Made by a program: the position numbers and the translations under genes | In this document: piece after piece, positions 55,452 through 64,000 of the stretch | Layout of the letters: each line of letters opens with the position of its first letter | Position numbering within the stretch: position 1 is the first letter of the stretch | Assembly: GCF_013415485.1 (NCBI RefSeq) | Contig: NZ_JACBXS010000015.1 | Location: forward strand, 32,984-96,983 | DNA length: 64,000 nucleotides | Source: Rhabdonatronobacter sediminivivens | Lineage (GTDB): Bacteria > Pseudomonadota > Alphaproteobacteria > Rhodobacterales > Rhodobacteraceae | Direction: 5' to 3' | The notes under the pieces: model-generated | Told to the model about the DNA's origin: nothing | Seen by the model: only the letters and a program-made list of their open reading frames with translations | The model's database searches: none

Positions 55452-57955
55452 CAGTAAAGCCCGCCGCTGGAGACGGTGCCGAAATCCGCCCCGGCGCCGC
55501 CGCCCCCCCCGCTGCTGCTGCTGCCACCGCCCGACTGTGCCGGCGCCGAGTCATAGAGCGGCAGGTTCGAGCCCATGGCAAACCCGCCGTCGATCATCGC
55601 CGCCAGGCCAAAGATCGGCTCTTCGCCCTCGCGGAAGAATTCCGAGATCACATTCGGCCCGGACGCGTCATCGGACAGCCGCGCGCCGGAATGACGGTCG
55701 ATATTGATGAAATACCCGCCCGAAGGGACGGCAAACCGGGTGCCGCCATGGCGCTTTACGGCCTCCTGCATGAAGGCCTGGAACACCGGGCCGCACAGCC
55801 CCCCGCCCGAGGCCCCCCGCCCCAGCGGGCGCGGGCGGTCATGGCCGATGTAGCAACCTGCGGCGATGTTCGAGGTATACCCCACGAACCACACGTCGCG
55901 CGCCTCGTTGGTGGTCCCGGTCTTGCCGGCCACGGGCACGGGCAGGTTGATGGACCGCCCCGTGCCACGCTGAATCACCCCCTCCAGCATCGAGGTCAGC
56001 TGATAGGCCGTCACGGCGTTCATCACGCGTGGCCGTTCGGTGGCAATCCAGGGCGAGGCATTGGGCGGCAGCCCCGCCTCGCTGCATTCCACGCAACTGC
56101 GCTGGTCATGGCGATACACAGTGCGCCCCCAGCGGTCCTGCACCCGGTCCACCAGCGTCGGCTCCACCCGCTCGCCGCCATTGGCGAACATGGCATAGGC
56201 GGCGACCATGCGGAACAGGGTCGTTTCCTGGCTGCCAAGGGCATTGGCCAGGTTGGTTTGCGCCCGATCGAACACGCCGAAACGTTCCGCATAGCGGCCC
56301 ACGGTATCCATCCCGATTTCCTGCGCCATGCGCACGGTCATCAGGTTGCGCGACATCTCGATCCCGGTGCGCACCGGCGTGGGGCCGTAGAAACGGTTGC
56401 TGGCATTGGTGGGGCGCCACAGGCCCTGGGCGGTGTCCACCTCGATCGGGGCATCGACAACCACAGTGGCCGGGGTAAAGCCCGAATCCAGCGCCGCGGC
56501 ATAGACAAAGGGCTTGAAGGCCGAGCCCGGCTGGCGCTGCGCCTGGGTGGCGCGGTTGAACACCGAATGCTGGTAGGAAAAGCCCCCCTGCATGGCCAGC
56601 ACGCGGCCCGTGTTCACATCCATCGCCATGAACGCGCCCTGCACCTCGGGGACCTGGCGCAGTGACCAGCGCAGGAAGCTGCCGTCACTGTCGGCGGTTA
56701 CGGCGCGCACATGGACCACATCGCCCACGTCCAGATTGTCCGACAGCGACCCGCGCGCCCAGTTGATGTCCGCCCGTTCGATCTCGCCGGGCTCATCCAC
56801 ATCCTCGATCCCCAGCAGGGCGCGGTCGGGGCTGACCTCCAGCACCACGGCGGCGCGCCAGGTGTTGCCCAGATGGATGTCACGGGCCACATCGGCGCGC
56901 GCCAGCGCCGGGCGCCAGGTGTCCTCGCTGTCCAGCAGCGCGGCGTCGATGACCTCGCCGGTGCCGCGCCAGCGGCCCTGCTGGCGGTCATAGCGTTCCA
57001 GGGCCTCTTGCAGGGCCAGGGCCGCATAACGCTGCAGGTCCGGGTCCGCGGTGGCGCGGATGCTCAGCCCGCCGCCAAAGAACTCCTCCTCGCCAAAGGT
57101 TCCGGACAGCTGGCGGCGGATTTCATCGGTGAAATAGTCGCGCGGCGGCAGCGACTGCCGGAAGCTGTCGATCTCGCCGCCCTGCACCGTTTCCAGCGGG
57201 CGGGCGCGGGCCTCTTCGAATTCGGCGCGGGTGATGAAGCCATTGTCCAGCATCTGCCCCAGCACCCAGTTGCGCCGGGCCGTCACCCGCTCGCGCGCGC
57301 GGACGGGGTGATAGTCCGAAGGCGCCTGCGGCAGCGCCGCCAGAAAGGCGGCTTCATGCAGGTCCAGCTCATCCAGTGTCTTGTTGAAATAGCTCTGCGC
57401 GGCCGCGGTCACGCCATAGGAGTTCTGGCCCAGAAAGATCTCGTTCATGTAGAGTTCAAGGATCTGATCCTTGGTCAGGGTCTGCTCCACCCGCGTGGCC
57501 AGGATGATCTCCTTGATCTTGCGCTCTCCGGTGCGGTCGCCGGACAGCAGGAAGTTCTTCATCACCTGCTGGGTGATGGTCGAAGCCCCCCGCACCGTCT
57601 GCCCGCGCGAGGCCACGGCTTCATAGGCGGCGGCGGCGATGGCGCGGCCGTCAAACCCGGTGTGTGAATAGAAATTGCGATCCTCGGCCGAGATGAAGGC
57701 ATTCTTGAGCATCTCTGGCATGTCATCGACGGGGGTGAACAGGCGCCGCTCATGGGCGAATTCATCGATCAGCTGCCCCTCACCGGAAAAGACACGGCTG
57801 ATGCTGGGCGGCGCGTAGGAGGCCAGCTGTTCATGGCTGGGCAGGTCCCGCCCATACATCCAGAACACGCCGCCAATGGTCAGCGCAACAAAGAAGAGGG
57901 CCAGCACCACGAAACTGAAGATGCCGCCAAAAAAAGAAAGGATGATCCGAAGCAC
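55451..57955 (-). CDS. mrcA: Penicillin-binding protein 1A (bifunctional)
   Basis: An 834-residue class A PBP anchored by one N-terminal helix (about 10-35). The glycosyltransferase domain has [17 protein letters not shown] (catalytic Glu) and [16 protein letters not shown]. The transpeptidase domain has QPGSAFKPF (active Ser, about 475), SRNL and GKTGTTN (about 678). The tail is Gly/Ser-rich (about 805-834). GTG 57955 is the likely start, since family members begin [10 protein letters not shown] and the longer frame is not conserved. It is divergent from clpP and followed by prfB. Confidence 0.95.
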   Translation of the reverse strand: MLRIILSFFGGIFSFVVLALFFVALTIGGVFWMYGRDLPSHEQLASYAPPSISRVFSGEGQLIDEFAHERRLFTPVDDMPEMLKNAFISAEDRNFYSHTGFDGRAIAAAAYEAVASRGQTVRGASTITQQVMKNFLLSGDRTGERKIKEIILATRVEQTLTKDQILELYMNEIFLGQNSYGVTAAAQSYFNKTLDELDLHEAAFLAALPQAPSDYHPVRARERVTARRNWVLGQMLDNGFITRAEFEEARARPLETVQGGEIDSFRQSLPPRDYFTDEIRRQLSGTFGEEEFFGGGLSIRATADPDLQRYAALALQEALERYDRQQGRWRGTGEVIDAALLDSEDTWRPALARADVARDIHLGNTWRAAVVLEVSPDRALLGIEDVDEPGEIERADINWARGSLSDNLDVGDVVHVRAVTADSDGSFLRWSLRQVPEVQGAFMAMDVNTGRVLAMQGGFSYQHSVFNRATQAQRQPGSAFKPFVYAAALDSGFTPATVVVDAPIEVDTAQGLWRPTNASNRFYGPTPVRTGIEMSRNLMTVRMAQEIGMDTVGRYAERFGVFDRAQTNLANALGSQETTLFRMVAAYAMFANGGERVEPTLVDRVQDRWGRTVYRHDQRSCVECSEAGLPPNASPWIATERPRVMNAVTAYQLTSMLEGVIQRGTGRSINLPVPVAGKTGTTNEARDVWFVGYTSNIAAGCYIGHDRPRPLGRGASGGGLCGPVFQAFMQEAVKRHGGTRFAVPSGGYFINIDRHSGARLSDDASGPNVISEFFREGEEPIFGLAAMIDGGFAMGSNLPLYDSAPAQSGGGSSSSGGGGGAGADFGTVSSGGLY

Positions 57956-58185
57956 GCGCCCGACCCTGTGATGTGAGACCTGCTCCTTATACAGCGCCCG
58001 CTGCCAATGGTCAAAACCGCGCCGCCCAAAGTCGCCGGTTCCGGCGGGGCATGACGTCACGTTCGCTTGAACGCCCGCGCCGGACCTGCCGCCCTTGCGG
58101 CCCATGGGGCGGGGCACTAAGACTATCGCAACACGTCACCGATACACCGGGGCACTCCCCCGGGAACCAAGGGCAGGAAACCGAC

Positions 58186-58809
58186 ATGCAAGATCCCGTA
58201 GAAACCTACATGAATCTGGTCCCCATGGTGGTCGAACAGACCAGCCGCGGTGAGCGGGCCTATGACATCTTCTCGCGCCTGCTGAAGGAGCGCATCATCT
58301 TCGTCACCGGCCCGGTGCATGACGGGATGGCAAGCCTGATCGTGGCGCAGTTGCTGCACCTGGAGGCCGAGAACCCCTCCAAGGACATCTCGATGTATAT
58401 CAACAGCCCCGGCGGTGTCGTGACCTCGGGCCTGTCGATCTATGACACCATGCAGTATATCCGGCCAAAAGTCAGCACGCTTGTTGTGGGTCAGGCGGCC
58501 AGCATGGGGTCGCTGCTGCTGGCGGCCGGGGAAAAGGGGATGCGCTTTTCGCTGCCCAATTCGCGGATCATGGTGCACCAGCCCTCGGGCGGGTTCCAGG
58601 GGCAGGCGACCGATATCTCCATCCATGCGCGCGAGATCCTGGAACTGAAGGAACGCCTGAACCAGATCTACGTCCACCACACCGGCCAGACCCTGAAAAA
58701 GGTCGAGGCCGCGCTGGAGCGCGACAACTTCATGACCCCGGAAATGGCCAAGGACTGGGGCATCATTGACGATATCGTGACCACCCGCGAACCGGCCGAG
58801 GAAAGCTGA
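58186..58809 (+). CDS. clpP: ATP-dependent Clp protease proteolytic subunit
   Basis: A 207-residue serine protease. The catalytic Ser is in [15 protein letters not shown] (about residue 101), His in [10 protein letters not shown] (about 126), and Asp near [25 protein letters not shown] is also typical. ClpP forms the 14-mer chamber fed by ClpX or ClpA. The start ATG 58186 has GGGCAGGAAA; the longer frame upstream is not coding. clpX follows on the same strand after 169 bases. Confidence 0.97.
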   Translation: MQDPVETYMNLVPMVVEQTSRGERAYDIFSRLLKERIIFVTGPVHDGMASLIVAQLLHLEAENPSKDISMYINSPGGVVTSGLSIYDTMQYIRPKVSTLVVGQAASMGSLLLAAGEKGMRFSLPNSRIMVHQPSGGFQGQATDISIHAREILELKERLNQIYVHHTGQTLKKVEAALERDNFMTPEMAKDWGIIDDIVTTREPAEES

Positions 58810-58858
58810 GGCGCGCTTCATAAACCGGCAACGGATGCGCATTCGCACAGGCAGGACA

Positions 58859-58888
58859 GGCGGGGGCAAATTTGGCATTGTCCCCGCC
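58859..58888. other. Hairpin between clpP and clpX
   Basis: GGCGGGGGCAA (58859-58869) pairs with TTGTCCCCGCC (58878-58888), one G-T pair, 8-base loop. It lies 50 bases after clpP and 90 before clpX, with no T-run. It may adjust relative clpP/clpX expression. Confidence 0.5.
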
Positions 58889-58978
58889 GCCCCCCTGACT
58901 TAGTCTTTAGAGGAATGCAGGCGTGTTGCCCGAAAAGCTGCGCGTCTCGCTTCGAACACGAGGCCACAGAGGTAACCG

Positions 58979-60247
58979 ATGGCAAATTCCAGCTCCGGCG
59001 ACAGCAAGAACACGCTTTATTGCTCGTTTTGCGGCAAAAGCCAGCACGAGGTGCGCAAGCTGATCGCAGGGCCGACTGTGTTCATTTGCGACGAATGTGT
59101 CGAATTGTGCATGGACATCATCCGCGAAGAGACGAAAAGCTCAGGCTTCAAATCCTCCGAAGGTGTGCCGACCCCGCGCGAAATCTGCGATGTGCTGGAT
59201 GATTATGTCATCGGGCAGATGCACGCAAAGCGCGTGCTGTCAGTTGCCGTGCACAACCATTACAAGCGCCTGAACCATTCCGGCAAGGCCGGCGATATCG
59301 AGCTGTCGAAATCGAACATCCTGCTGATCGGCCCCACCGGCTGCGGCAAGACGCTGCTGGCGCAGACGCTGGCGCGCATCCTCGATGTGCCGTTCACCAT
59401 GGCCGATGCGACCACCCTGACCGAAGCGGGATATGTGGGTGAGGATGTTGAGAACATCATCCTCAAGCTGTTGCAGGCCTCGGAATACAATGTCGAACGC
59501 GCCCAGCGCGGCATCGTCTATATCGACGAGGTCGACAAGATCACCCGCAAGTCCGACAACCCTTCGATCACCCGCGATGTGTCCGGCGAGGGGGTGCAGC
59601 AGGCGCTTCTGAAGCTGATGGAGGGCACGGTGGCCAGCGTGCCCCCGCAGGGCGGGCGCAAGCATCCGCAGCAGGAGTTCCTGCAGGTGGATACCACGAA
59701 TATCCTGTTCATCTGCGGCGGCGCCTTTGCCGGTCTGGACCGGATCATCGCCCAGCGGGGCAAGGGCAGCGCTATCGGCTTTGGTGCCGATGTGAAGGAC
59801 GAATCCCTGCGCGGGATCGGCGAGACCCTGAAAACGCTGGAACCCGAGGATCTGCTGAAGTTCGGCCTGATCCCGGAATTTGTCGGCCGTCTGCCTGTGG
59901 TTGCGACCCTGACGGACCTGGACGAGGACGCGCTGATCACCATCCTGACCGAACCGAAGAACGCGCTGGTCAAACAGTACAAGCGCCTGTTCGAGATCGA
60001 GGGCGCCGATCTGAGCTTCACCGACGAGGCCCTGCGCGCCATTTCCAAGCGGGCGATCGCGCGCAAGACCGGTGCGCGCGGGCTGCGGTCCATCATGGAA
60101 GACATCCTGCTGGACACGATGTTCGAGCTGCCCGGCCTGCGCAACGTGAGCGAGGTTGTGGTGAACGAGGAAGCCGTCACATCCGAAGCCAGCCCCTTGA
60201 TCATCTATGCCGAAGGCCAATCCCGCGAGCCCGCCAGCGCCGGCTGA
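58979..60247 (+). CDS. clpX: ATP-dependent Clp protease ATP-binding subunit ClpX
   Basis: A 422-residue unfoldase. The N-terminal zinc domain is [11 protein letters not shown]...[12 protein letters not shown]. Walker A is [15 protein letters not shown], Walker B is [10 protein letters not shown], and the pore loop GYVGEDVE is present. Sensor-2 [15 protein letters not shown] follows. It delivers substrates such as CtrA to ClpP in alphaproteobacteria. The start ATG 58979 has AGAGG. An intrinsic terminator follows the stop. Confidence 0.98.
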   Translation: MANSSSGDSKNTLYCSFCGKSQHEVRKLIAGPTVFICDECVELCMDIIREETKSSGFKSSEGVPTPREICDVLDDYVIGQMHAKRVLSVAVHNHYKRLNHSGKAGDIELSKSNILLIGPTGCGKTLLAQTLARILDVPFTMADATTLTEAGYVGEDVENIILKLLQASEYNVERAQRGIVYIDEVDKITRKSDNPSITRDVSGEGVQQALLKLMEGTVASVPPQGGRKHPQQEFLQVDTTNILFICGGAFAGLDRIIAQRGKGSAIGFGADVKDESLRGIGETLKTLEPEDLLKFGLIPEFVGRLPVVATLTDLDEDALITILTEPKNALVKQYKRLFEIEGADLSFTDEALRAISKRAIARKTGARGLRSIMEDILLDTMFELPGLRNVSEVVVNEEAVTSEASPLIIYAEGQSREPASAG

Positions 60248-60285
60248 GCACGCGCCTGTCACGCTTCCTTGGCAGTTGTGAAAAT

Positions 60286-60319
60286 GAAACCGCAAGGGTC
60301 TAGGACTCTTGCGGTTTTT
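60286..60319 (+). terminator. Intrinsic terminator of clpX
   Basis: AAACCGCAAG (starting near 60287) pairs with CTTGCGGTTT around an 11-base loop, and the stem runs into a T-run (GGTTTTTCC). It lies about 40 bases after the clpX stop. Confidence 0.88.
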
Positions 60320-60390
60320 CCTTGTATCCGGTCGCGTGTGGGCGGTTCCTCAAGACCGAGCATTTCCCTGCTTCCACGGGTAGCGGGGTA

Positions 60391-60460
60391 GCGCCCCCGA
60401 GCCGCGCCCACCCACCCACCCTGCGCGCCTCGGGGGCGCTGTCCGGCGCAAGCGCCGGAC
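60391..60460 (-). repeat. Hairpin plus G-quadruplex palindrome, copy 8 (class A)
   Basis: The main palindrome at 60391-60439 has arms GCGCCCCCGAG / CTCGGGGGCGC with loop CCCACCCACCCACCC at 60407-60421, so it is G-rich on the minus strand. One base away is a 9-bp hairpin, GTCCGGCGC/GCGCCGGAC (60441-60460 including loop), on the 5' side of the G-rich strand. It lies 28 bases after the hydroxyacid dehydrogenase stop (60488), between that gene and clpX, which has its own terminator. Confidence 0.87.
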
Positions 60461-60487
60461 AAGGAATGATGGCATTCTGGCGCGGTG

Positions 60488-61459
60488 TCAGTAACGGGCC
60501 GTCTGGTCCACCAATGTGATCATGCGTTGATCAGTCTGCCAGTGCCGCGCATTGTCGATGAACAGTTGCAAGGCACGCTCCAGATAATGCGGCGACGTGC
60601 CCGAAACATGCGGCGTCAGCAACACATCCGCGCGATTCCACAGCGGCGAGTCCTCGGGCAGGGGTTCGGTTTCGAAGACATCCAGCGCTGCGCCGCGCAA
60701 ATGGCCGCTGTCGAGCAGGTCCAGAACGGCCTCGGGTTCCACGACCCCACCGCGCGAGATATCCACCAGCACCGCCCCCGGAGCGAGGCTTGAAAGCAGC
60801 GCGTGATTGACCATTCCCTGCGTCGCATCGGTCAGCGGTACACAGACAACCAGAGCATTCACAACCCCCAGATGCGCGCGGGCGGCGTCGAAGTCCAGCG
60901 TCATATCCGCCCAACCCTGCGGTTCAGGGCGACGCTTGACCGCAATCACCTGCATGCCGAAGACCCGCGCCCGCTGCCCCACCATGGCACCGATTGCCCC
61001 GCCACCCAGGACCATCAGCGTCTGTCCGCTCAGTTCATCCTGCCAGGCCCGCTGCCATGCGTGTGTGCGCGACTGCTCGATGTAGCGGTCAAATCCCTTG
61101 CAAAAATGCAGCAACGCTCCAATGGCGTATTCGCTCATCTGCGGGCCGTGGATGCCACTGCTCTTGGTCAGGGTCAGGCGCGACCAATCAACCGGCATCT
61201 CCCAGATCCGCTCCACCCCGGCCGACAGGAAATGCACCCATTCACACCCCTTGATGCGCGCCAGCGCCTCCGGCAGCCAGGGCAAGGTCGGCGCAATGAC
61301 CGCCTGAAACACGTCCTCGGGCACCCTGTCGGGACGGTCTGCGCAGACGACATCCGCACCGGGAAAGGCTGCGGTCAGATGCCGCTGCACCACTTCCGTC
61401 TGCGCCTGCAGCACGCTTTCATTCTGCAGAAACAGAATTCTCTCTGGACTGCGCGGCAT
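60488..61459 (-). CDS. D-isomer-specific 2-hydroxyacid dehydrogenase
   Basis: A 323-residue NAD(P)-dependent dehydrogenase of the D-2-hydroxyacid family. The nucleotide loop is LMVLGGGAIGAMVGQRARVFG, the catalytic Arg is in LVDISRGGVVEPEAV, Glu in VFETEPLPEDSPLW and His in VLLTPHVSGTSPHY. It probably reduces glyoxylate, hydroxypyruvate or a related keto acid. The start at 61459 has GGAGAGG. It is minus-strand, 127 bases after cmk; rpsA, often found after cmk, is not there. Confidence 0.92.
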   Translation of the reverse strand: MPRSPERILFLQNESVLQAQTEVVQRHLTAAFPGADVVCADRPDRVPEDVFQAVIAPTLPWLPEALARIKGCEWVHFLSAGVERIWEMPVDWSRLTLTKSSGIHGPQMSEYAIGALLHFCKGFDRYIEQSRTHAWQRAWQDELSGQTLMVLGGGAIGAMVGQRARVFGMQVIAVKRRPEPQGWADMTLDFDAARAHLGVVNALVVCVPLTDATQGMVNHALLSSLAPGAVLVDISRGGVVEPEAVLDLLDSGHLRGAALDVFETEPLPEDSPLWNRADVLLTPHVSGTSPHYLERALQLFIDNARHWQTDQRMITLVDQTARY

Positions 61460-61586
61460 GTGGCCTCTCCTTGATCTGGTTCTGTATCGCCCCTTGCGCG
61501 CCGACAGGCGCGCCCGGCCCAACGGGATGACCGGCGCTTGCGCCGGGAAGACGGGCGGGAGCACCCCCTCCCAGCTGGGTGTCAAC

Positions 61587-62189
61587 CTAACCGGGCAAGC
61601 GCGCCTGCACCAATGCGACGGCACGCGCCACCGCATCATCGATGCTCAAATCGGTGGTGTCCAGTTGCGCGGCATCCTCGGCCGGGCGCAAAGGAGCATC
61701 GGCGCGGCCCATGTCGCGGGCATCGCGGGCGCGAACCTGTTCCAGCACCTGCTCAAATGTCTCGGGCGCCGCCGTGCCGCCCTCTTCCAGCCAGCGCCGT
61801 CGCGCGCGGATTTCGGGCGAGGCCGTGACGAAGAGCTTCACCTCGGCACCCGGGCAGATCACCGTGCCGATATCGCGCCCGTCCAGAACCGCCCCCCCCG
61901 GGCGCCGGGCGAAATCGCGCTGAAACGCCACCAGTGCTGCGCGAACCTCGGGGATGGCCGCCACTCGGCTGGCGGCTTCGCTGGCGGCCAGCCCGCGCAG
62001 GTCATCGCGCGCCAGATCCGCCGCGCCCAGCGTCTGCGCTGCGGCCACCGGATCCCCCCCCTTGACCCCCACCGCACGATACAGAAGCCCCGTATCCAGA
62101 TGGGCAAAGCCGAAATGATCGGCCAGCGCGCGTGAGATCGTGCCCTTGCCCGCTGCAGCTGGGCCATCAATGGCGACGGTAAACTTCAT
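61587..62189 (-). CDS. cmk: Cytidylate kinase
   Basis: A 200-residue nucleoside monophosphate kinase that phosphorylates CMP and dCMP. The P-loop is [20 protein letters not shown], followed by [11 protein letters not shown] and later [24 protein letters not shown], which hold the CMP-binding residues. It lies 41 bases after aroA on the same strand, as in many proteobacteria, and is probably co-transcribed. Confidence 0.96.
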   Translation of the reverse strand: MKFTVAIDGPAAAGKGTISRALADHFGFAHLDTGLLYRAVGVKGGDPVAAAQTLGAADLARDDLRGLAASEAASRVAAIPEVRAALVAFQRDFARRPGGAVLDGRDIGTVICPGAEVKLFVTASPEIRARRRWLEEGGTAAPETFEQVLEQVRARDARDMGRADAPLRPAEDAAQLDTTDLSIDDAVARAVALVQARLPG

Positions 62190-62230
62190 TCGGCTAATCC
62201 CTTCGGTTTCAATTCAATTTGTGATGAACT

Positions 62231-63583
62231 TCAGCGCGTGCCATGGCGCAGATCGGCGCCGAGCGCGGTCATCAGCGCCTCGAATGCGGGAAAGGAGGTC
62301 GCGATCGGGCTGGCATCATCCACGGTGATGGCGCGACGCGACACCAGGCCCAGGCACAGGAAGCTCATGGCGATCCGGTGGTCCAGGCGGCTTTGCACCT
62401 GCGCGCCCCCTTCGATGTCTTCGGCACCGCAGCCATGAACGCTCAGGCTGTCCTCGGTTTCCTCGACCCGCACGCCACAGGCTTCAAGTCCCCGGGCCAT
62501 GGCGTCGATTCGGTCGGATTCCTTGACCCGCAGTTCACGGATCCCGCGCATGACGGTGGTGCCCTGGGCGGTCGCGGCAAGGGCCGCAAGGATCGGGTAT
62601 TCATCGATCATGCTGGCCGCGCGGTCCGGCGGCACGGTCACCCCGTGCAGGGGTCCGCTGTTGCGCAGGCGGAGGTCTGCCACCGGCTCTCCGCCTTCTT
62701 CGCGCGGGTTTTCAAAGGCGATATCGGCACCCATCTCTACCAGCGTGCGATACAGGCCATCGCGCGTGGGATTGCGGCTGACGCCGGGGATGGTGACCTC
62801 GGACCCCGGAACCATCAGCGCCGCGCAGGCCGGAAAGGCGGCCGAGGACGGGTCACGTGGGACGGCCACGGTTTGCGGTCGCAACTCCGGCTGGCCCTGC
62901 AGGGTGATGACCCGGCCCTCGGGCGTGTCCTCGACCGTGAGTTCCGCGCCAAAACCGCGCAGCATCCGTTCGGTATGATCGCGTGTGGGTTCAGCCTCGA
63001 TCACCACCGTGGCGCCGGGTGCGTTGAGCCCCGCCAGCAGCACCGCCGATTTGACCTGGGCCGAAGGGACCGGCAGCGCATAGCGTACCGGCACCGGATC
63101 TGCCGCGCCGATGACGGTCATCGGCAGCCGCCCGCCCGAACGGCCAAAGGCCCGCGCCCCGAAAAGCGCCAGCGGATCGGTGACCCGGCCCATGGGTCGG
63201 CTGTTGAGGCTGGCGTCTCCGGTAAAGGTCACCGTGATTGCTGTGGTGGCCATGGCCCCCATGATCAGCCGCACGCCAGTGCCGGAATTGCCGCAGTCAA
63301 TCACCTGCTCCGGCTCGGCAAAGCCCCCCACGCCGACGCCCTCGACACTCCATGCGCCGGGGCCATGGCGCGTAACCGTGGCGCCAAAGGCGCGCATGGC
63401 CGCGGCGGTGTCCAGCACATCCTGACCTTCCAGCAAGCCGGTGATCTGCGTCCGGCCAACCGCCAGCGCCCCCAGGATCAGCGCGCGATGGCTGACAGAC
63501 TTGTCCCCGGGACTATCCACCTGTCCCCGCAGCGCAGGGCTTCGGTGGGCGGTCATGGGTGTTGCGGGGCCATGTGCGGACAT
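62231..63583 (-). CDS. aroA: 3-phosphoshikimate 1-carboxyvinyltransferase (EPSP synthase, class II)
   Basis: A 450-residue shikimate-pathway enzyme. It follows the class II pattern: [62 protein letters not shown] and [14 protein letters not shown]. The loop that reads GNAATG in the glyphosate-insensitive CP4 enzyme is GNSGTG here, so the key alanine is glycine; tolerance cannot be assumed. The start at 63583 has AAAGG six bases upstream; the open frame beyond is not supported. It precedes cmk. Confidence 0.96.
   Translation of the reverse strand: MSAHGPATPMTAHRSPALRGQVDSPGDKSVSHRALILGALAVGRTQITGLLEGQDVLDTAAAMRAFGATVTRHGPGAWSVEGVGVGGFAEPEQVIDCGNSGTGVRLIMGAMATTAITVTFTGDASLNSRPMGRVTDPLALFGARAFGRSGGRLPMTVIGAADPVPVRYALPVPSAQVKSAVLLAGLNAPGATVVIEAEPTRDHTERMLRGFGAELTVEDTPEGRVITLQGQPELRPQTVAVPRDPSSAAFPACAALMVPGSEVTIPGVSRNPTRDGLYRTLVEMGADIAFENPREEGGEPVADLRLRNSGPLHGVTVPPDRAASMIDEYPILAALAATAQGTTVMRGIRELRVKESDRIDAMARGLEACGVRVEETEDSLSVHGCGAEDIEGGAQVQSRLDHRIAMSFLCLGLVSRRAITVDDASPIATSFPAFEALMTALGADLRHGTR

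Positions 63584-64000
<417 letters not shown>

Overview
The window is about 64 kb of GC-rich DNA (roughly two thirds G+C by eye) from an alphaproteobacterium, most likely a member of the Rhodobacterales. The evidence is combined: a pyruvate dehydrogenase operon whose E1-beta carries a lipoyl domain; GapR; the rpmF-plsX-fabH-ihfA-merR block; tatABC next to a DUF815 ATPase; a class II EPSP synthase; a COQ10-like protein; KpsC-type capsule export; and clustered GANTC (CcrM) sites. Nearly everything is chromosomal housekeeping. I see no prophage, CRISPR array, plasmid functions or intact insertion sequence. The left edge cuts a gene and the right edge runs into about 110 bases of G/C homopolymer that looks like an assembly artefact.

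Layout. 1-2.9 kb: capsule export (truncated Wza/KpsD-type protein, KpsC). 3.0-4.5 kb: a decayed patch with a methanethiol-oxidase (SBP56) stub and a frameshifted CoA-binding gene beside an IclR regulator. 4.6-6.7 kb: tRNA-Thr, a sulfotransferase-like protein, gapR, a small membrane protein and ftsB. 6.8-10.6 kb: pdhA-pdhB-pdhC. 10.7-16.9 kb: two M20 peptidases, VanZ-like, an AI-2E-type permease and two c-type cytochromes. 16.9-20.8 kb: hpt, COQ10-like, rnd and gcdH. 20.8-26.8 kb: dcd, tRNA-Pro, then the minus-strand series olsB-rpmF-plsX-fabH-ihfA-merR. 26.8-33.3 kb: msrB, a half aldehyde dehydrogenase, a DUF418 membrane protein, an IS5-type scar, gabD and a PAS-GAF-GGDEF protein. 33.5-36.6 kb: ilvN, ilvB with an attenuator, and ubiK. 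36.7-42.9 kb: lgt-MidA-pgeF, then the DUF815 ATPase with tatCBA and a GAF-GGDEF protein. 43.3-50.9 kb: DEAD-box helicase, YjbQ, a possible nuclease, rpoD, dnaG and a secreted MsrB. 51.2-64 kb: SLC13 permease, gap, prfB, mrcA, clpP, clpX, a hydroxyacid dehydrogenase, cmk and aroA.

The most unusual signal is not a gene. Eight intergenic palindromes share a loop of four GGG runs separated by single bases (GGGTGGG[T/C]GGGTGGG), a textbook G-quadruplex motif held at the tip of a long GC stem. The stems differ in sequence but keep their pairing, and five copies carry a second hairpin at a fixed side. Most copies sit just after stop codons, often between convergent genes. Other regulatory structure includes a readable ilv attenuator (promoter, 15-residue leader peptide with five consecutive Leu/Leu/Val/Ile/Val codons, competing hairpins, terminator) and six GANTC sites within 135 bp upstream of rpoD.

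Limits. All calls rest on reading the sequence and on recalled family features. No similarity search, folding or expression data were available, so copy numbers outside the window and novelty are not established.
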